DNA of 23,005 bases. Origin: Anaerolineae bacterium. GTDB lineage: Bacteria > Chloroflexota > Anaerolineae > J102. Where the stretch lies: contig JALXAF010000110.1 in NCBI GenBank assembly GCA_026992375.1, forward strand, positions 1 to 23,005. Reading direction: 5' to 3'. Positions 1 through 5,750 of this stretch are shown one piece after another (the first letter of the stretch is position 1; every line of letters starts with the position of its first letter). The notes beneath the pieces are model-generated. The model worked only from the letters and a program-made list of their open reading frames with translations. It was not told the origin of the DNA and made no database searches. A program made the translations under genes and the position numbers.

Positions 1-463
1 GCGTGCAGTAGTCTAAACTCTGATGGAAGCATTCGTAGTTGTAGAAATGGAAGTAAGAAGTCAGGCCCGCAATGAGCTCCGGAACTGTCTCATGCCGATA
101 CAGGTAAACATGTTCATACTTGACCGTATGCCATAGGCGCTCGATGAAGATGTTGTCGAAGGCTTGCCCGCGACCATCCATGCTGATGCGGATGCCAGCT
201 TCTTCCAGGCGGGTGTTAAAGTCCAAAGAAGTAAATTGGGAGCCCTGATCGCTGTTGAATATCTCAGGTTGGCCTTGATCAAGCGCGTCGTTCAGAGCAT
301 CCAGGCAAAAGAATCGCTCCAGGGTGTTGGAGAGCGCCCAAGCTAACACGTAACGGCTATACCAATCGATGATCGCCACCAGATACATGTAGCCGTGGGC
401 CATGGGAATGTAGGTAATATCGGTGCTCCAGACCTGATTCGGGCGCCGTATGGCGTAATTCTT
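1..463 (-). pseudogene. IS3-family orfB transposase fragment (integrase catalytic core)
   Basis: Read on the minus strand from 463 to the window edge, one open frame encodes an rve/DDE integrase core of an IS3-family OrfB. It opens with KNYAIRRPNQVWSTDITYIP, continues through YLVAIIDWYSR, and reaches NSDQGSQFTS and FIERLWHTVKYEH, so the three DDE residues (Asp of STDITY, Asp of NSDQG, Glu of IERLW) are all present. It ends at the window edge in FHQSLDYC, probably only a few codons short of the natural C-terminus. The N-terminal part of OrfB (helix-turn-helix and linker) is missing: the frame is cut at 463-467 by the neighbouring IS5-type element, and no orfB or orfA sequence resumes on the far side of the two insertion sequences. 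This is therefore a dead remnant. Family is confident; the exact IS name is not attempted. Confidence 0.88.
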
Positions 464-472
464 CAATAGACA

Positions 473-1413
473 TTATCGGAAATAAAAATCGACCAAGTTG
501 AAAGGTTCAACGGGCGAACGATGAGCCACACGTAAGTTATGCAAGCCACAAGCCAAAAGCATGACCAAATCGTCGAAATCTGACTTCCAATTTCGGAACA
601 CATCCTTCACAATTCGGCAGCGTTTGATACCTGCAATGATATTCTCTACGATTGTACGAGCGGAGGAAATACATCGATTGATGAATCTGTCGGCCGGAGA
701 TAATTCTTGTTTTCGAGGCTTTTTCTTTGGCTGCAAGAGGATGACGCCCACGGGACCATACCCTTGGTAACCTGTATCCTGCTCGAGCAAGGTCAATGAC
801 GGAAAAGAGAGATTAGATTCGTCAGCCAGACGCTTGTCGTGCTTTTTACCAGGCGCCGTTTGGCTCAGGAAACAGATGCGACGACTTTCAGGATGAACAA
901 CCAGATGGTTCTTGACGGTGTGTGTCTTTTTCTTGCCGCTGTAGTTCTCCTTCTGTTTTTCAGCATCTTTGGGCCTGTTTCGTCGACGTTCACTGGCATC
1001 TTGCACCAAAACCGGCCTTTCAAACGCCTGTAATGTCTCCTCTAATCGCTCTCCTTCTCGTTCTGGCAACATATCCAGCGACGCCAACGCATCCTTTAAC
1101 ACCCAGGCCAAAAGATGAATCCACTCATTGGCCTGACTTTGGCTCATTCCAAAGAAATAGGCTTGCACTTCTTGCAGTGGATAGGTCTTGAGATAGAAAA
1201 GGATGAACAAGAGTCGATCTTCATCAGTTTTAGCACGGTCTTGCGACCACCTCCAGGCGCTCGCTGCCGTTTTGCCTGCGCTTGGCGTTGCTGCCGATAT
1301 TGACGCCAGACATTCGCAAAGGACGGAAGCAGCGCCTCAAATTCAGTCTGCGTCAATCCGGTAAAGGCCAGTAAAACCTTGGGGCTTTCTTTCAGTTCCG
1401 TGTAAGATAGCAT
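473..1413 (-). CDS. IS5-family DDE transposase, two overlapping frames (possible -1 frameshift)
   Basis: The N-terminal frame (start 1413, MLSYTELKESPK, preceded by AGAGG) carries the helix-turn-helix region and reaches GGGRKTVLK. The second frame then continues without loss as TDEDRLLFILFYLK to the stop at 473. Fusing the two at the A4 run on the minus strand (1228-1231) gives about 312 residues, normal for IS5 transposases. The catalytic core is intact: Asp in VLVQDASERRRNRP, Asp in EQDTGYQGY and Glu in TIVENIIAGIKR. Either translation slips -1 on A-AAA, as known for several IS5-family members, or one A was lost from an ancestral A5 run. Upstream methionines extend the first frame to 1464, but 1413 suits the family N-terminus better. 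Confidence 0.85.
1227..1233 (-). other. Frameshift site in the IS5-type transposase
   Basis: On the minus strand the zero frame reads GTG CTA AAA CTG. The homologous continuation requires CTA AAA followed by ACT GAT GAA, that is, re-reading one A. The run is CTAAAAC, compatible with single-tRNA slippage at A-AAA or with loss of one A. No obvious downstream pseudoknot or hairpin was checked by folding. Confidence 0.6.
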
Positions 1414-1600
1414 GGACAGTACCTCTGTGGTTGGCGTTTTTGGCGAACGAATTTTACCCTCCATTCGAGGTGCTGTCTTATTTGTGCAACATCCTTTGTT
1501 CGTTGACGATCACTCTGTTAATTACAAGCCATCCGTCAACATAACGTTATTTCCGATAATGTCTAATAAATAGGGCTTTATGCTAGTTGAAAAATGTCTC

Positions 1601-1651
1601 TCCTCGTGGTAAATGGAGATGGTATCCACACCGAATCCAACACCACGAGGA
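1601..1651 (+). promoter_or_regulatory. Hairpin sequestering the transposase ribosome binding site
   Basis: TCCTCGTGGT (1601-1610) is exactly complementary to ACCACGAGGA (1642-1651), giving a 10-bp stem with a 31-nt loop. The right arm contains the start of the Shine-Dalgarno GAGGAGG that serves the transposase ATG at 1662. Transcripts entering from outside the element would fold the site shut, whereas a transcript starting within the loop would not. Such protection against read-through expression is known for IS10 and IS50; here it is inference. Confidence 0.6.
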
Positions 1652-1661
1652 GGACAATCTA

Positions 1662-2567
1662 ATGATAACTGATTTTGACGATTTTTGCCTTTGGGTCTAT
1701 GTCATTGTTGATGACATTTTCCAACAAATCGAATTTTTGTTTCAACGTCCAGGCCCAAAGCCGGCTTGCAGCGACAGTGAGCTCATTGCTATGTCTATCA
1801 TCGGCGAATGCCGGGGATGGGATCAGGAGACCGAATTGCTTGCGAATTTCCAGAACCATCGAGATTTCTTTCCGAACATCCCATCGCAAAGCCGGTACAA
1901 TCGGCATCGACGCAACTTGATGATGGCATTCAATCTCATTCGGCAGATTATCTTGAAAAAATTGGATATCGCCCTTGACGACAGTGCCGTGATTGATAGC
2001 CTGCCAGTGCCAGTCGTGCAATTTTATCTCGTTCCTGGCTCAACGGGTGACTGGCAGGCTTATGGTGCAACTTTTGGCAAGGTTCCTTCCAAAAAAGAAA
2101 CGATCTTTGGCTACAAACTGCACCTTTTAATCTCCGTGGCGGGTCTCATACTTGACTTTGAGTTGGCGCCAGCCAATGAAACAGACCTGACTGTAGGATA
2201 TGAATTACTATGCCAGCATACAGATTTACGCGTTTTCGGAGATAAAGCTTACATCAGTCAGGAAAAGGCAGAGGAACTTTGGCGGAACCAGCGAATTCGC
2301 CTCCAAACATTACCTCGGAAAAACCAAAAGAAGGCAGTTCCGGCAGAGATGAGAAAACTCTTCAATCGCATCCGGCAAAAAATTGAAACTGTCAACAATC
2401 AACTTTCCAATCAGTTCAATATCGAAACAAATCATGCTCATACTTTCTGGGGCTTATGTACACGCCTCTATACCAAGCTGGCTGCTCATACAATCTCGAT
2501 TTACATCAATCGCCTGTTGGGCAATGAAAACTTCCTTCAAATCAAGGCCTTGGCTTTTCCGAACTAG
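1662..2567 (+). CDS. IS982-family transposase
   Basis: A 301-residue protein starting MITDFDDFCLWVYVIVDD, with GPKPACSDSELIAMSIIGE near residues 30-48, the N-terminal hallmark of IS982 transposases. It continues with AVIDSLPVPVVQF (first catalytic Asp region), GYKLHLLISV, RVFGDKAYIS (second Asp) and IETVNNQLSNQFNIE (Glu), completing a DDE set. Length is normal and no stop or frameshift is seen. I chose ATG 1662 over the in-frame ATG at 1587 because GAGGAGG lies just upstream and because IS982 proteins begin with this DDFC-type stretch. The upstream hairpin that pairs with this ribosome binding site suggests translational control. Probably still active. Confidence 0.93.
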   Translation: MITDFDDFCLWVYVIVDDIFQQIEFLFQRPGPKPACSDSELIAMSIIGECRGWDQETELLANFQNHRDFFPNIPSQSRYNRHRRNLMMAFNLIRQIILKKLDIALDDSAVIDSLPVPVVQFYLVPGSTGDWQAYGATFGKVPSKKETIFGYKLHLLISVAGLILDFELAPANETDLTVGYELLCQHTDLRVFGDKAYISQEKAEELWRNQRIRLQTLPRKNQKKAVPAEMRKLFNRIRQKIETVNNQLSNQFNIETNHAHTFWGLCTRLYTKLAAHTISIYINRLLGNENFLQIKALAFPN

Positions 2568-2652
2568 CATAAGGCCCTAATAGTTAGTGGTATTGCGTTG
2601 CTCATATCTGACAAAGTTAATAAACGTCCAACAAAGTCAATATCAAGCTGAG

Positions 2653-2776
2653 GTCAATCGAGCCTCCAACCCCGCCATTGCGCCAGGCCCGAACATCTGC
2701 CAAACTGAAACGTAACCCTCGCATCTCCTGACGCCCGAGAAAGACGCCGCGTTCATCGTGAGCGTCTTTCTGTTTT
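2653..2776 (+). repeat. Leader/terminator element, copy A
   Basis: This stretch is related to 22229-22346 (copy B). The best core, 2665-2705 against 22238-22278, matches at 35 of 41 positions without gaps, and the downstream part ends in a matching hairpin plus T-run at nearly the same distance (74 and 76 nt from the core start). Mismatches in the core fall on all three codon positions, which argues against a conserved protein. It lies between the IS982 element and the membrane-protein gene at 2918. It could be a small RNA, an attenuating leader or an intergenic repeat family. Confidence 0.6.
2739..2776 (+). terminator. Rho-independent terminator at the end of element A
   Basis: GAAAGACGC (2739-2747) pairs with GCGTCTTTC (2762-2770). 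The stem can extend by CGCG/CGTG past one bulged A, leaving a 5-nt loop TTCAT. TGTTTTT follows. The equivalent hairpin at 22314-22344 has the same arrangement and loop length. Confidence 0.6.
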
Positions 2777-2790
2777 TAGGGCGACTTTCG

Positions 2791-2883
2791 TCCTGACATT
2801 TGTGGCGGGTTTCGACTGCGTCAAGCGTCAAATGTCAGGATTGGCTCATAGAGAAATGACGTTTGACGTCTTGACGTTTGACG
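2791..2883. repeat. Hairpin and TTTGACG-type repeats upstream of the membrane protein
   Basis: TCCTGACATTTG (2791-2802) and its perfect reverse complement (2829-2840) form a 12-bp stem with a 26-nt loop. Just downstream TGACGTTTGACG occurs twice (2857-2868 and 2872-2883). The unit also appears inverted inside the hairpin (GCGTCAAATG). These look like members of a degenerate intergenic repeat family. No promoter is clearly separable from them. Confidence 0.6.
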
Positions 2884-2917
2884 ATCTCCCAAGTCACGCT
2901 GATTTTGCATCAAGTTC

Positions 2918-3505
2918 ATGCTTCGTTTTCTCCACACTCTCCTCCTTTACGAAACCAACGGCTTCCTGGCCTTCATGTACGTGTTCTGGGAGCATCTGGC
3001 TGGCATTTTGGTGCTGGCCAGCTTTGGCTTCTTCACGGCCCGCGCACCCGCGGGACAGCGGGCCTGGACCGTCGGGGCGGGCGTATTGGCCCTGCTGGCC
3101 GCGTTTCTGGCCCCCACGCCCGCACCCTTCCTGCTGGCGGCCATGAGCCTGGCGGGCGTGGCCGCGGTGCTGCTGGACCGCTTCAATCCCGACGCGCTGC
3201 GCTGGCGCATCACCGGCGGCCTCACCCTGTATGCGCTAGCGGCTCTGGCCCACTTGGGATATCAGGCCTATCTGTCAGGCGTGGACGCAGCCGCGTGGGC
3301 GCAGGCCATCGGCGGACAGGGGGAGGCGTCCGCAGCGCTGGCCCAGGGCCGGGCTTTTGTGGAGACCCTGGCCACCTGGGGCCTGTGGCTGATTCTCCCA
3401 CTCGGATATTTCTCCCTCCTGGCCCAGGTGCTGCTGGCGCACCCGCCGCTGAGCGCCAGGCCGGATGAGATTATCACCGCGGTGCGGACGCGGGAGAAGA
3501 GATAG
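2918..3505 (+). CDS. Multi-pass membrane protein, function unknown
   Basis: A 195-residue protein, strongly hydrophobic, that I do not recognise. It starts MLRFLHTLLLYETNGFLAFM. Likely membrane spans lie around residues 24-42 (HLAGILVLASFGFF), 50-66, 70-87, 99-117 and 153-172 (WGLWLILPLGYFSLLAQVLL), separated by short Arg-bearing loops, with a basic C-terminal tail VRTREKR. No enzyme motif is visible. No Shine-Dalgarno precedes ATG 2918. Base composition is visibly richer in G and C than the catabolic island, and similar to the CpaB-like gene at the right edge, which has a related leader element at a similar distance. This suggests both belong to the same chromosomal background, into which the island may have been inserted. 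Confidence 0.75.
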   Translation: MLRFLHTLLLYETNGFLAFMYVFWEHLAGILVLASFGFFTARAPAGQRAWTVGAGVLALLAAFLAPTPAPFLLAAMSLAGVAAVLLDRFNPDALRWRITGGLTLYALAALAHLGYQAYLSGVDAAAWAQAIGGQGEASAALAQGRAFVETLATWGLWLILPLGYFSLLAQVLLAHPPLSARPDEIITAVRTREKR

Positions 3506-3545
3506 GACGCGGACGAATGCGGAGGACGCGGAGGACGCGGAAAAG
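3502..3545. repeat. GCGGACG-type degenerate tandem repeat, left of vapBC
   Basis: The segment following the membrane-protein stop reads ATAGGACGCGGACGAATGCGG and then GAGGACGCG twice. A related copy in inverted orientation lies at 4309-4343 on the other side of the toxin-antitoxin pair, sharing a perfect 9-bp ATAGGACGC/GCGTCCTAT match at the outer ends. Confidence 0.6.
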
Positions 3546-3549
3546 GAAG

Positions 3550-3984
3550 TCAGGGGAGCCGGAATCCCGCCAGGGGCCTGACGTAGCTCAGGTCTGGCGC
3601 CACCCGCACAAAGCGCAAGTCTGCGGTCACGAAGAGCGTGTCATACGCCTCGGCCACCGCTGCGAAAACCGCATCATACACCGTCACCTTGTCGTGCTCG
3701 CGGGCAATGGCCACCGCCCGCTCCATCAGTTGCCAGGTCGGCTGCACCCAGCGGATGGGAAACGCGAAGAGGCTTTCCACCGCCAATTGCACTTGCTCGG
3801 TGTTCAGCTCATCCATGTAACGCATGACATTGGCGAATTCATACAGCGCCACGTCGGGCTCCACCAGCAAAATCTCGCCCGTGAGATAGGCGTCGCGCAG
3901 AGCCAGCGCCGCGGCTGCATCTTCCTCGTGCTGGCGATACCACTTGATGAAAACCGACGTGTCCACCACCAGCGCCTGTGTCAT
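3550..3984 (-). CDS. VapC-type PIN-domain ribonuclease toxin
   Basis: A 144-residue PIN domain protein beginning MTQALVVDTSVFIKWY. The acidic residues that bind the catalytic metal are present: Asp8 (VVDTSVFIKW), Glu49 (ALYEFANVM), Asp104 (VTVYDAVFAAVAE) and Asp122 (LFVTADLRF). Family knowledge says such proteins are Mg-dependent RNases blocking translation until neutralised by the cognate antitoxin. I place the start at 3984, where its ATG overlaps the TGA of the upstream antitoxin by four bases (ATGA), rather than at 4002. Length is typical (about 130-150). Translational coupling with the ribbon-helix-helix gene makes the toxin-antitoxin reading strong. The target RNA is unknown. Confidence 0.92.
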   Translation of the reverse strand: MTQALVVDTSVFIKWYRQHEEDAAAALALRDAYLTGEILLVEPDVALYEFANVMRYMDELNTEQVQLAVESLFAFPIRWVQPTWQLMERAVAIAREHDKVTVYDAVFAAVAEAYDTLFVTADLRFVRVAPDLSYVRPLAGFRLP

Positions 3985-4247
3985 CGTCGCTGCTCCCGCC
4001 AATAGTGCAGCACCTCGACGCTATCTAGCTCGGAGTCCTTCATGGCTTCGGATAATTGATCCTGTATGGCCACGGCCCGCTGCACTTCGGGCAGTTGGCC
4101 GGGGGGCAGACGGCCCTCCTGGGCGCGCAGGTAGAAGCGCACCGCCTCCCGCAGAAACTCGCTGCGACTGCGATGCTCGGCTTTGGCCCGGCGGTCGATT
4201 TCTTCCAGGAAGGGCTCGGGCAGAGAGATCATTACTTTGGCTGACAT
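3981..4247 (-). CDS. Ribbon-helix-helix (CopG/VapB-type) antitoxin
   Basis: An 88-residue protein starting MSAKVMISLPEPFLEEIDRR, the beta-strand plus helix of an RHH DNA-binding domain, continuing AEHRSRSEFLREAVRFYL as the second helix. The remainder (about residues 48-88) is charged and would wrap the PIN toxin. GGAGG sits just before ATG 4247. It overlaps the toxin gene by four bases. A promoter with TTGATT (4301-4306), 16-bp spacer and TATAAT (4279-4284) lies upstream, in an A+T-rich patch with partly palindromic TATAATAAGGCTATA, a plausible site for autorepression by the complex. Confidence 0.9.
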   Translation of the reverse strand: MSAKVMISLPEPFLEEIDRRAKAEHRSRSEFLREAVRFYLRAQEGRLPPGQLPEVQRAVAIQDQLSEAMKDSELDSVEVLHYWREQRR

Positions 4248-4278
4248 GGTTGCCTCCGTATTGCTTAAATATAGCCTT

Positions 4279-4306
4279 ATTATAGAACATTTTCAGAAAA
4301 AATCAA
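4279..4306 (-). promoter_or_regulatory. Promoter of the vapBC-type operon
   Basis: Minus strand TTGATT at 4306-4301, 16-nt spacer, TATAAT at 4284-4279, about 30 bp before the antitoxin ATG. The following imperfect palindrome around 4268-4284 could be the RHH operator. Confidence 0.6.
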
Positions 4307-4308
4307 CT

Positions 4309-4343
4309 TCGTCCGCGTTCATCCGCGGCCATCAGCGTCCTAT
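4309..4343. repeat. GCGGACG-type repeat, right of vapBC (inverted copy)
   Basis: CGTCCGCGTTCATCCGCGG and then GCGTCCTAT; read on the other strand this matches the repeat at 3502-3545 in unit composition and in the terminal ATAGGACGC. Together they bracket the toxin-antitoxin pair as inverted repeats. Confidence 0.6.
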
Positions 4344-4583
4344 GACACTTTCCACCCCCGAATTCACTATCCTCGACGATGCCCTCACCTTCCACGATGG
4401 CGTGTTCGCGCATGCGCTGTTTCTGAACGGGCCATGCTCTATCGGAGCGAGCGCCCGGCTTCGGGCCTGCTGCTGCGCCTGAATCTGACGACGCTACCGG
4501 GCGGGCCGCTGCTCATCCGCCTCACCGCCGTGGATCGGACGGGGAATTATCCGGAGCCGTGTGTGGTGCGGGCGGGAGAGTGA
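4342..4583 (+). pseudogene. Small frameshifted gene remnant, unknown function
   Basis: From ATG 4342 one frame reads MTLSTPEFTILDDALTFHDG and continues VFAHALFLNGP before degenerating into Ala/Arg/Cys-rich sequence. From about 4430 a different frame reads LYRSERPASGLLLRLNLTTL, then PGGPLLIRLTAVDRTGNYPEP and ends at TGA 4581-4583. The two parts look like one polypeptide joined across a frameshift near 4430. No family is recognised; the second half resembles a short beta-rich C-terminal module. No ribosome binding site is seen and the ATG lies inside the GCGGACG repeat, so it is probably a truncated fragment. Confidence 0.45.
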
Positions 4584-4593
4584 GGACACTGCA

Positions 4594-4764
4594 TCAATCT
4601 AGTCGGTGACCATTGATATGCAGACGAAGCCTGCACACCCAGTCCCGTTGGCTTTCAGCGCTGTTAAGCACAGGGACATCGGCCCAAACCAGGAAAACAT
4701 ATCTCGCCGGTGACGCCGTGCCTGACTCGAAGAATTCAGACGCTGGGATAATCGTTTCTGCCAT
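4594..4764 (-). CDS. Small orphan protein, unknown function
   Basis: A 56-codon ORF starting MAETIIPASEFFESGTASPA. It is preceded at good spacing by GGAAGGAGGC, the clearest ribosome binding site in this part of the window, which is the main reason to call it. The protein is slightly hydrophobic in the middle (RYVFLVWADVPVL) with no recognised motif. It is transcribed away from the SDR operon, and its upstream region contains the 27-bp GntR-type operator at 4842-4868, so it could be co-regulated. Upstream in-frame extension to 4821 is possible but less likely. Confidence 0.5.
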   Translation of the reverse strand: MAETIIPASEFFESGTASPARYVFLVWADVPVLNSAESQRDWVCRLRLHINGHRLD

Positions 4765-4821
4765 TGGTCTGCCTCCTTCCTCACCGACAAAACAGTTACA
4801 GCCTCTCTGGCTTTCAAACAA

Positions 4822-4850
4822 TTGACATGGGTATATGGATGTGGTATAGT
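4822..4850 (+). promoter_or_regulatory. Promoter P1 of the SDR operon
   Basis: Consensus -35 TTGACA at 4822-4827, 17-bp spacer, -10 TATAGT at 4845-4850. The -10 lies within the operator at 4842-4868. Predicted transcription start about 4857, giving a leader of about 93 nt before ATG 4950. Confidence 0.85.
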
Positions 4851-4868
4851 GGCACTATAACTATACCG
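4842..4868 (+). promoter_or_regulatory. GntR-type operator, site 1
   Basis: Contains GGTATAGT (4843-4850), the perfect palindrome TATAGTG-G-CACTATA (4845-4859) and ACTATACC (4860-4867). It matches site 2 (18132-18158, minus) and site 3 (21683-21709, minus) along all 27 positions with only a few substitutions. It covers the -10 box, so repression by the GntR protein encoded at 17363-18079 is the simplest reading. Confidence 0.82.
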
Positions 4869-4907
4869 GTCGTTTTCTCCCACCCATTTCCACCAAACAT
4901 TTGTCAT

Positions 4908-4936
4908 CTACGAGGAATTTTCTCGTAGCCTCGTAG
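4908..4936 (+). promoter_or_regulatory. Alternative hairpins in the P1 leader
   Basis: CTACGAGG (4908-4915) can pair either with CTCGTAG (4922-4928, 7 bp, 7-nt loop) or with CCTCGTAG (4929-4936, 8 bp, 13-nt loop). The second fold ends one base before the Shine-Dalgarno AAGGAG (4938-4943). The arrangement could modulate initiation, or simply be a small duplicated repeat. Confidence 0.4.
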
Positions 4937-4949
4937 CAAGGAGAGAGAA

Positions 4950-5750
4950 ATGCGTCGTTTCGAAGGGCAAGTTGCGCTCATCACAGGGGCTTCGCGCGGG
5001 ATTGGTCGCGGGATTGCGCTTTGTCTGGCGGAGGAAGGAGCGAATATCGTGGTTCATTATCGCACCCATCCGGAAGAGGCCCGAGAAGTGGTCGAGGCTG
5101 TGGAAAATCTGGGAGGGCAGGCGCTGCTCTGGCGGGCGGATGTGGCGGACAGAGCGGCGGTGGCGAGCATGTTCGAGGGGGCGGTCAGGCATTTCGGGCG
5201 GATCGATATCGCTGTGGCCAATGCTGCGATGTCGGTGCGTCAGCTTGTGGCGGATGCAGATTGGGAGGGCGTGCGACGCACCTTCGAGGTCAGCCAGTTT
5301 GGCGTCTTCCACACCTGTCAGTTTGCGGCCCAGCAGATGATCCGGCAGGAGCAACTGCGGCGCAGCAAAGGCAAGATCATCATTATCAGCTCCATCCATG
5401 CCGTTGTGCCGGTGCCCGCCAGCGCTCCCTACAACATGGCCAAGGCCGCTATCAATCACCTGGGGCGCACCCTGGCCGCAGAACTAACTGAGCATCACAT
5501 CAACGTCAACATCATCAATCCCGGCTGGATCGACACGCCCGGCGAGCGAAAATACGCCACCGAGGAGGAAATTCGGGCCGGGGCCCAACGCCTGCCCTGG
5601 AAGCGCCTGGGCGCCATCGAGGATATCGGCAAAGCCGCGGCGTTTCTGGCCAGTGATGACGCTGATTACATCACGGGCGCCACGCTGTTGGTGGATGGCG
5701 GATTTGTATTGGGCTTGCAATTGCCCTCAGACGCAGCCCAGGAGGGATGA
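4950..5750 (+). CDS. Short-chain dehydrogenase/reductase (SDR)
   Basis: A 266-residue classical SDR. TGASRGIG at 12-19 binds NAD(P); NAA at 91-93; catalytic Ser147/148 (IIISSIHA), Tyr161 and Lys165 (YNMAK) are intact; PGWIDTP follows at 191-197. The C-terminal DYITGATLLVDGGF is typical of FabG/glucose-dehydrogenase-like members. It should oxidise or reduce a hydroxyl or keto group of a small soluble substrate; specificity cannot be read. It is the first gene of unit 1, with AAGGAG before ATG 4950, and it overlaps the next SDR by the ATGA at 5747-5750, implying translational coupling and a shared pathway. Expression is probably controlled by operator site 1. Confidence 0.92.
   Translation: MRRFEGQVALITGASRGIGRGIALCLAEEGANIVVHYRTHPEEAREVVEAVENLGGQALLWRADVADRAAVASMFEGAVRHFGRIDIAVANAAMSVRQLVADADWEGVRRTFEVSQFGVFHTCQFAAQQMIRQEQLRRSKGKIIIISSIHAVVPVPASAPYNMAKAAINHLGRTLAAELTEHHINVNIINPGWIDTPGERKYATEEEIRAGAQRLPWKRLGAIEDIGKAAAFLASDDADYITGATLLVDGGFVLGLQLPSDAAQEG

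Larger units (their letters stand above)
468..1564 (-). mobile_element. IS5-family (ISL2-like) insertion sequence, complete
   Basis: The element is bounded by perfect 18-bp terminal inverted repeats: AGACATTATCGGAAATAA at 468-485 and its reverse complement at 1547-1564. The flanking trinucleotide AAT occurs at 465-467 and again at 1565-1567, a 3-bp target duplication. An ANT-type 3-bp duplication is the signature of the ISL2 subgroup of IS5. At about 1.1 kb with one (frameshifted) DDE transposase it matches the family in size. It interrupts an IS3 orfB reading frame. Perfect ends and a clean target duplication imply a recent insertion. Confidence 0.9.
1571..2579 (+). mobile_element. IS982-family insertion sequence, complete
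   Basis: The ends are an 18-bp inverted repeat with one mismatch: TAGGGCTTTATGCTAGTT at 1571-1588 and the reverse complement of TAGGGCCTTATGCTAGTT at 2562-2579. Between them lies one intact IS982-type transposase whose TAG stop codon falls inside the right repeat. About 1.0 kb is the usual size. The target duplication is unclear: if the repeat starts at 1572, AAT is found outside both ends (1569-1571, 2579-2581), otherwise none is visible. It lies only a few bases from the IS5-type element. Confidence 0.88.

Noticed and set aside
2857..2883. TGACGTTTGACG repeats as a CRISPR fragment
   Set aside because: Spacer of only 3 bp, two units, no cas genes; it is a short direct repeat.
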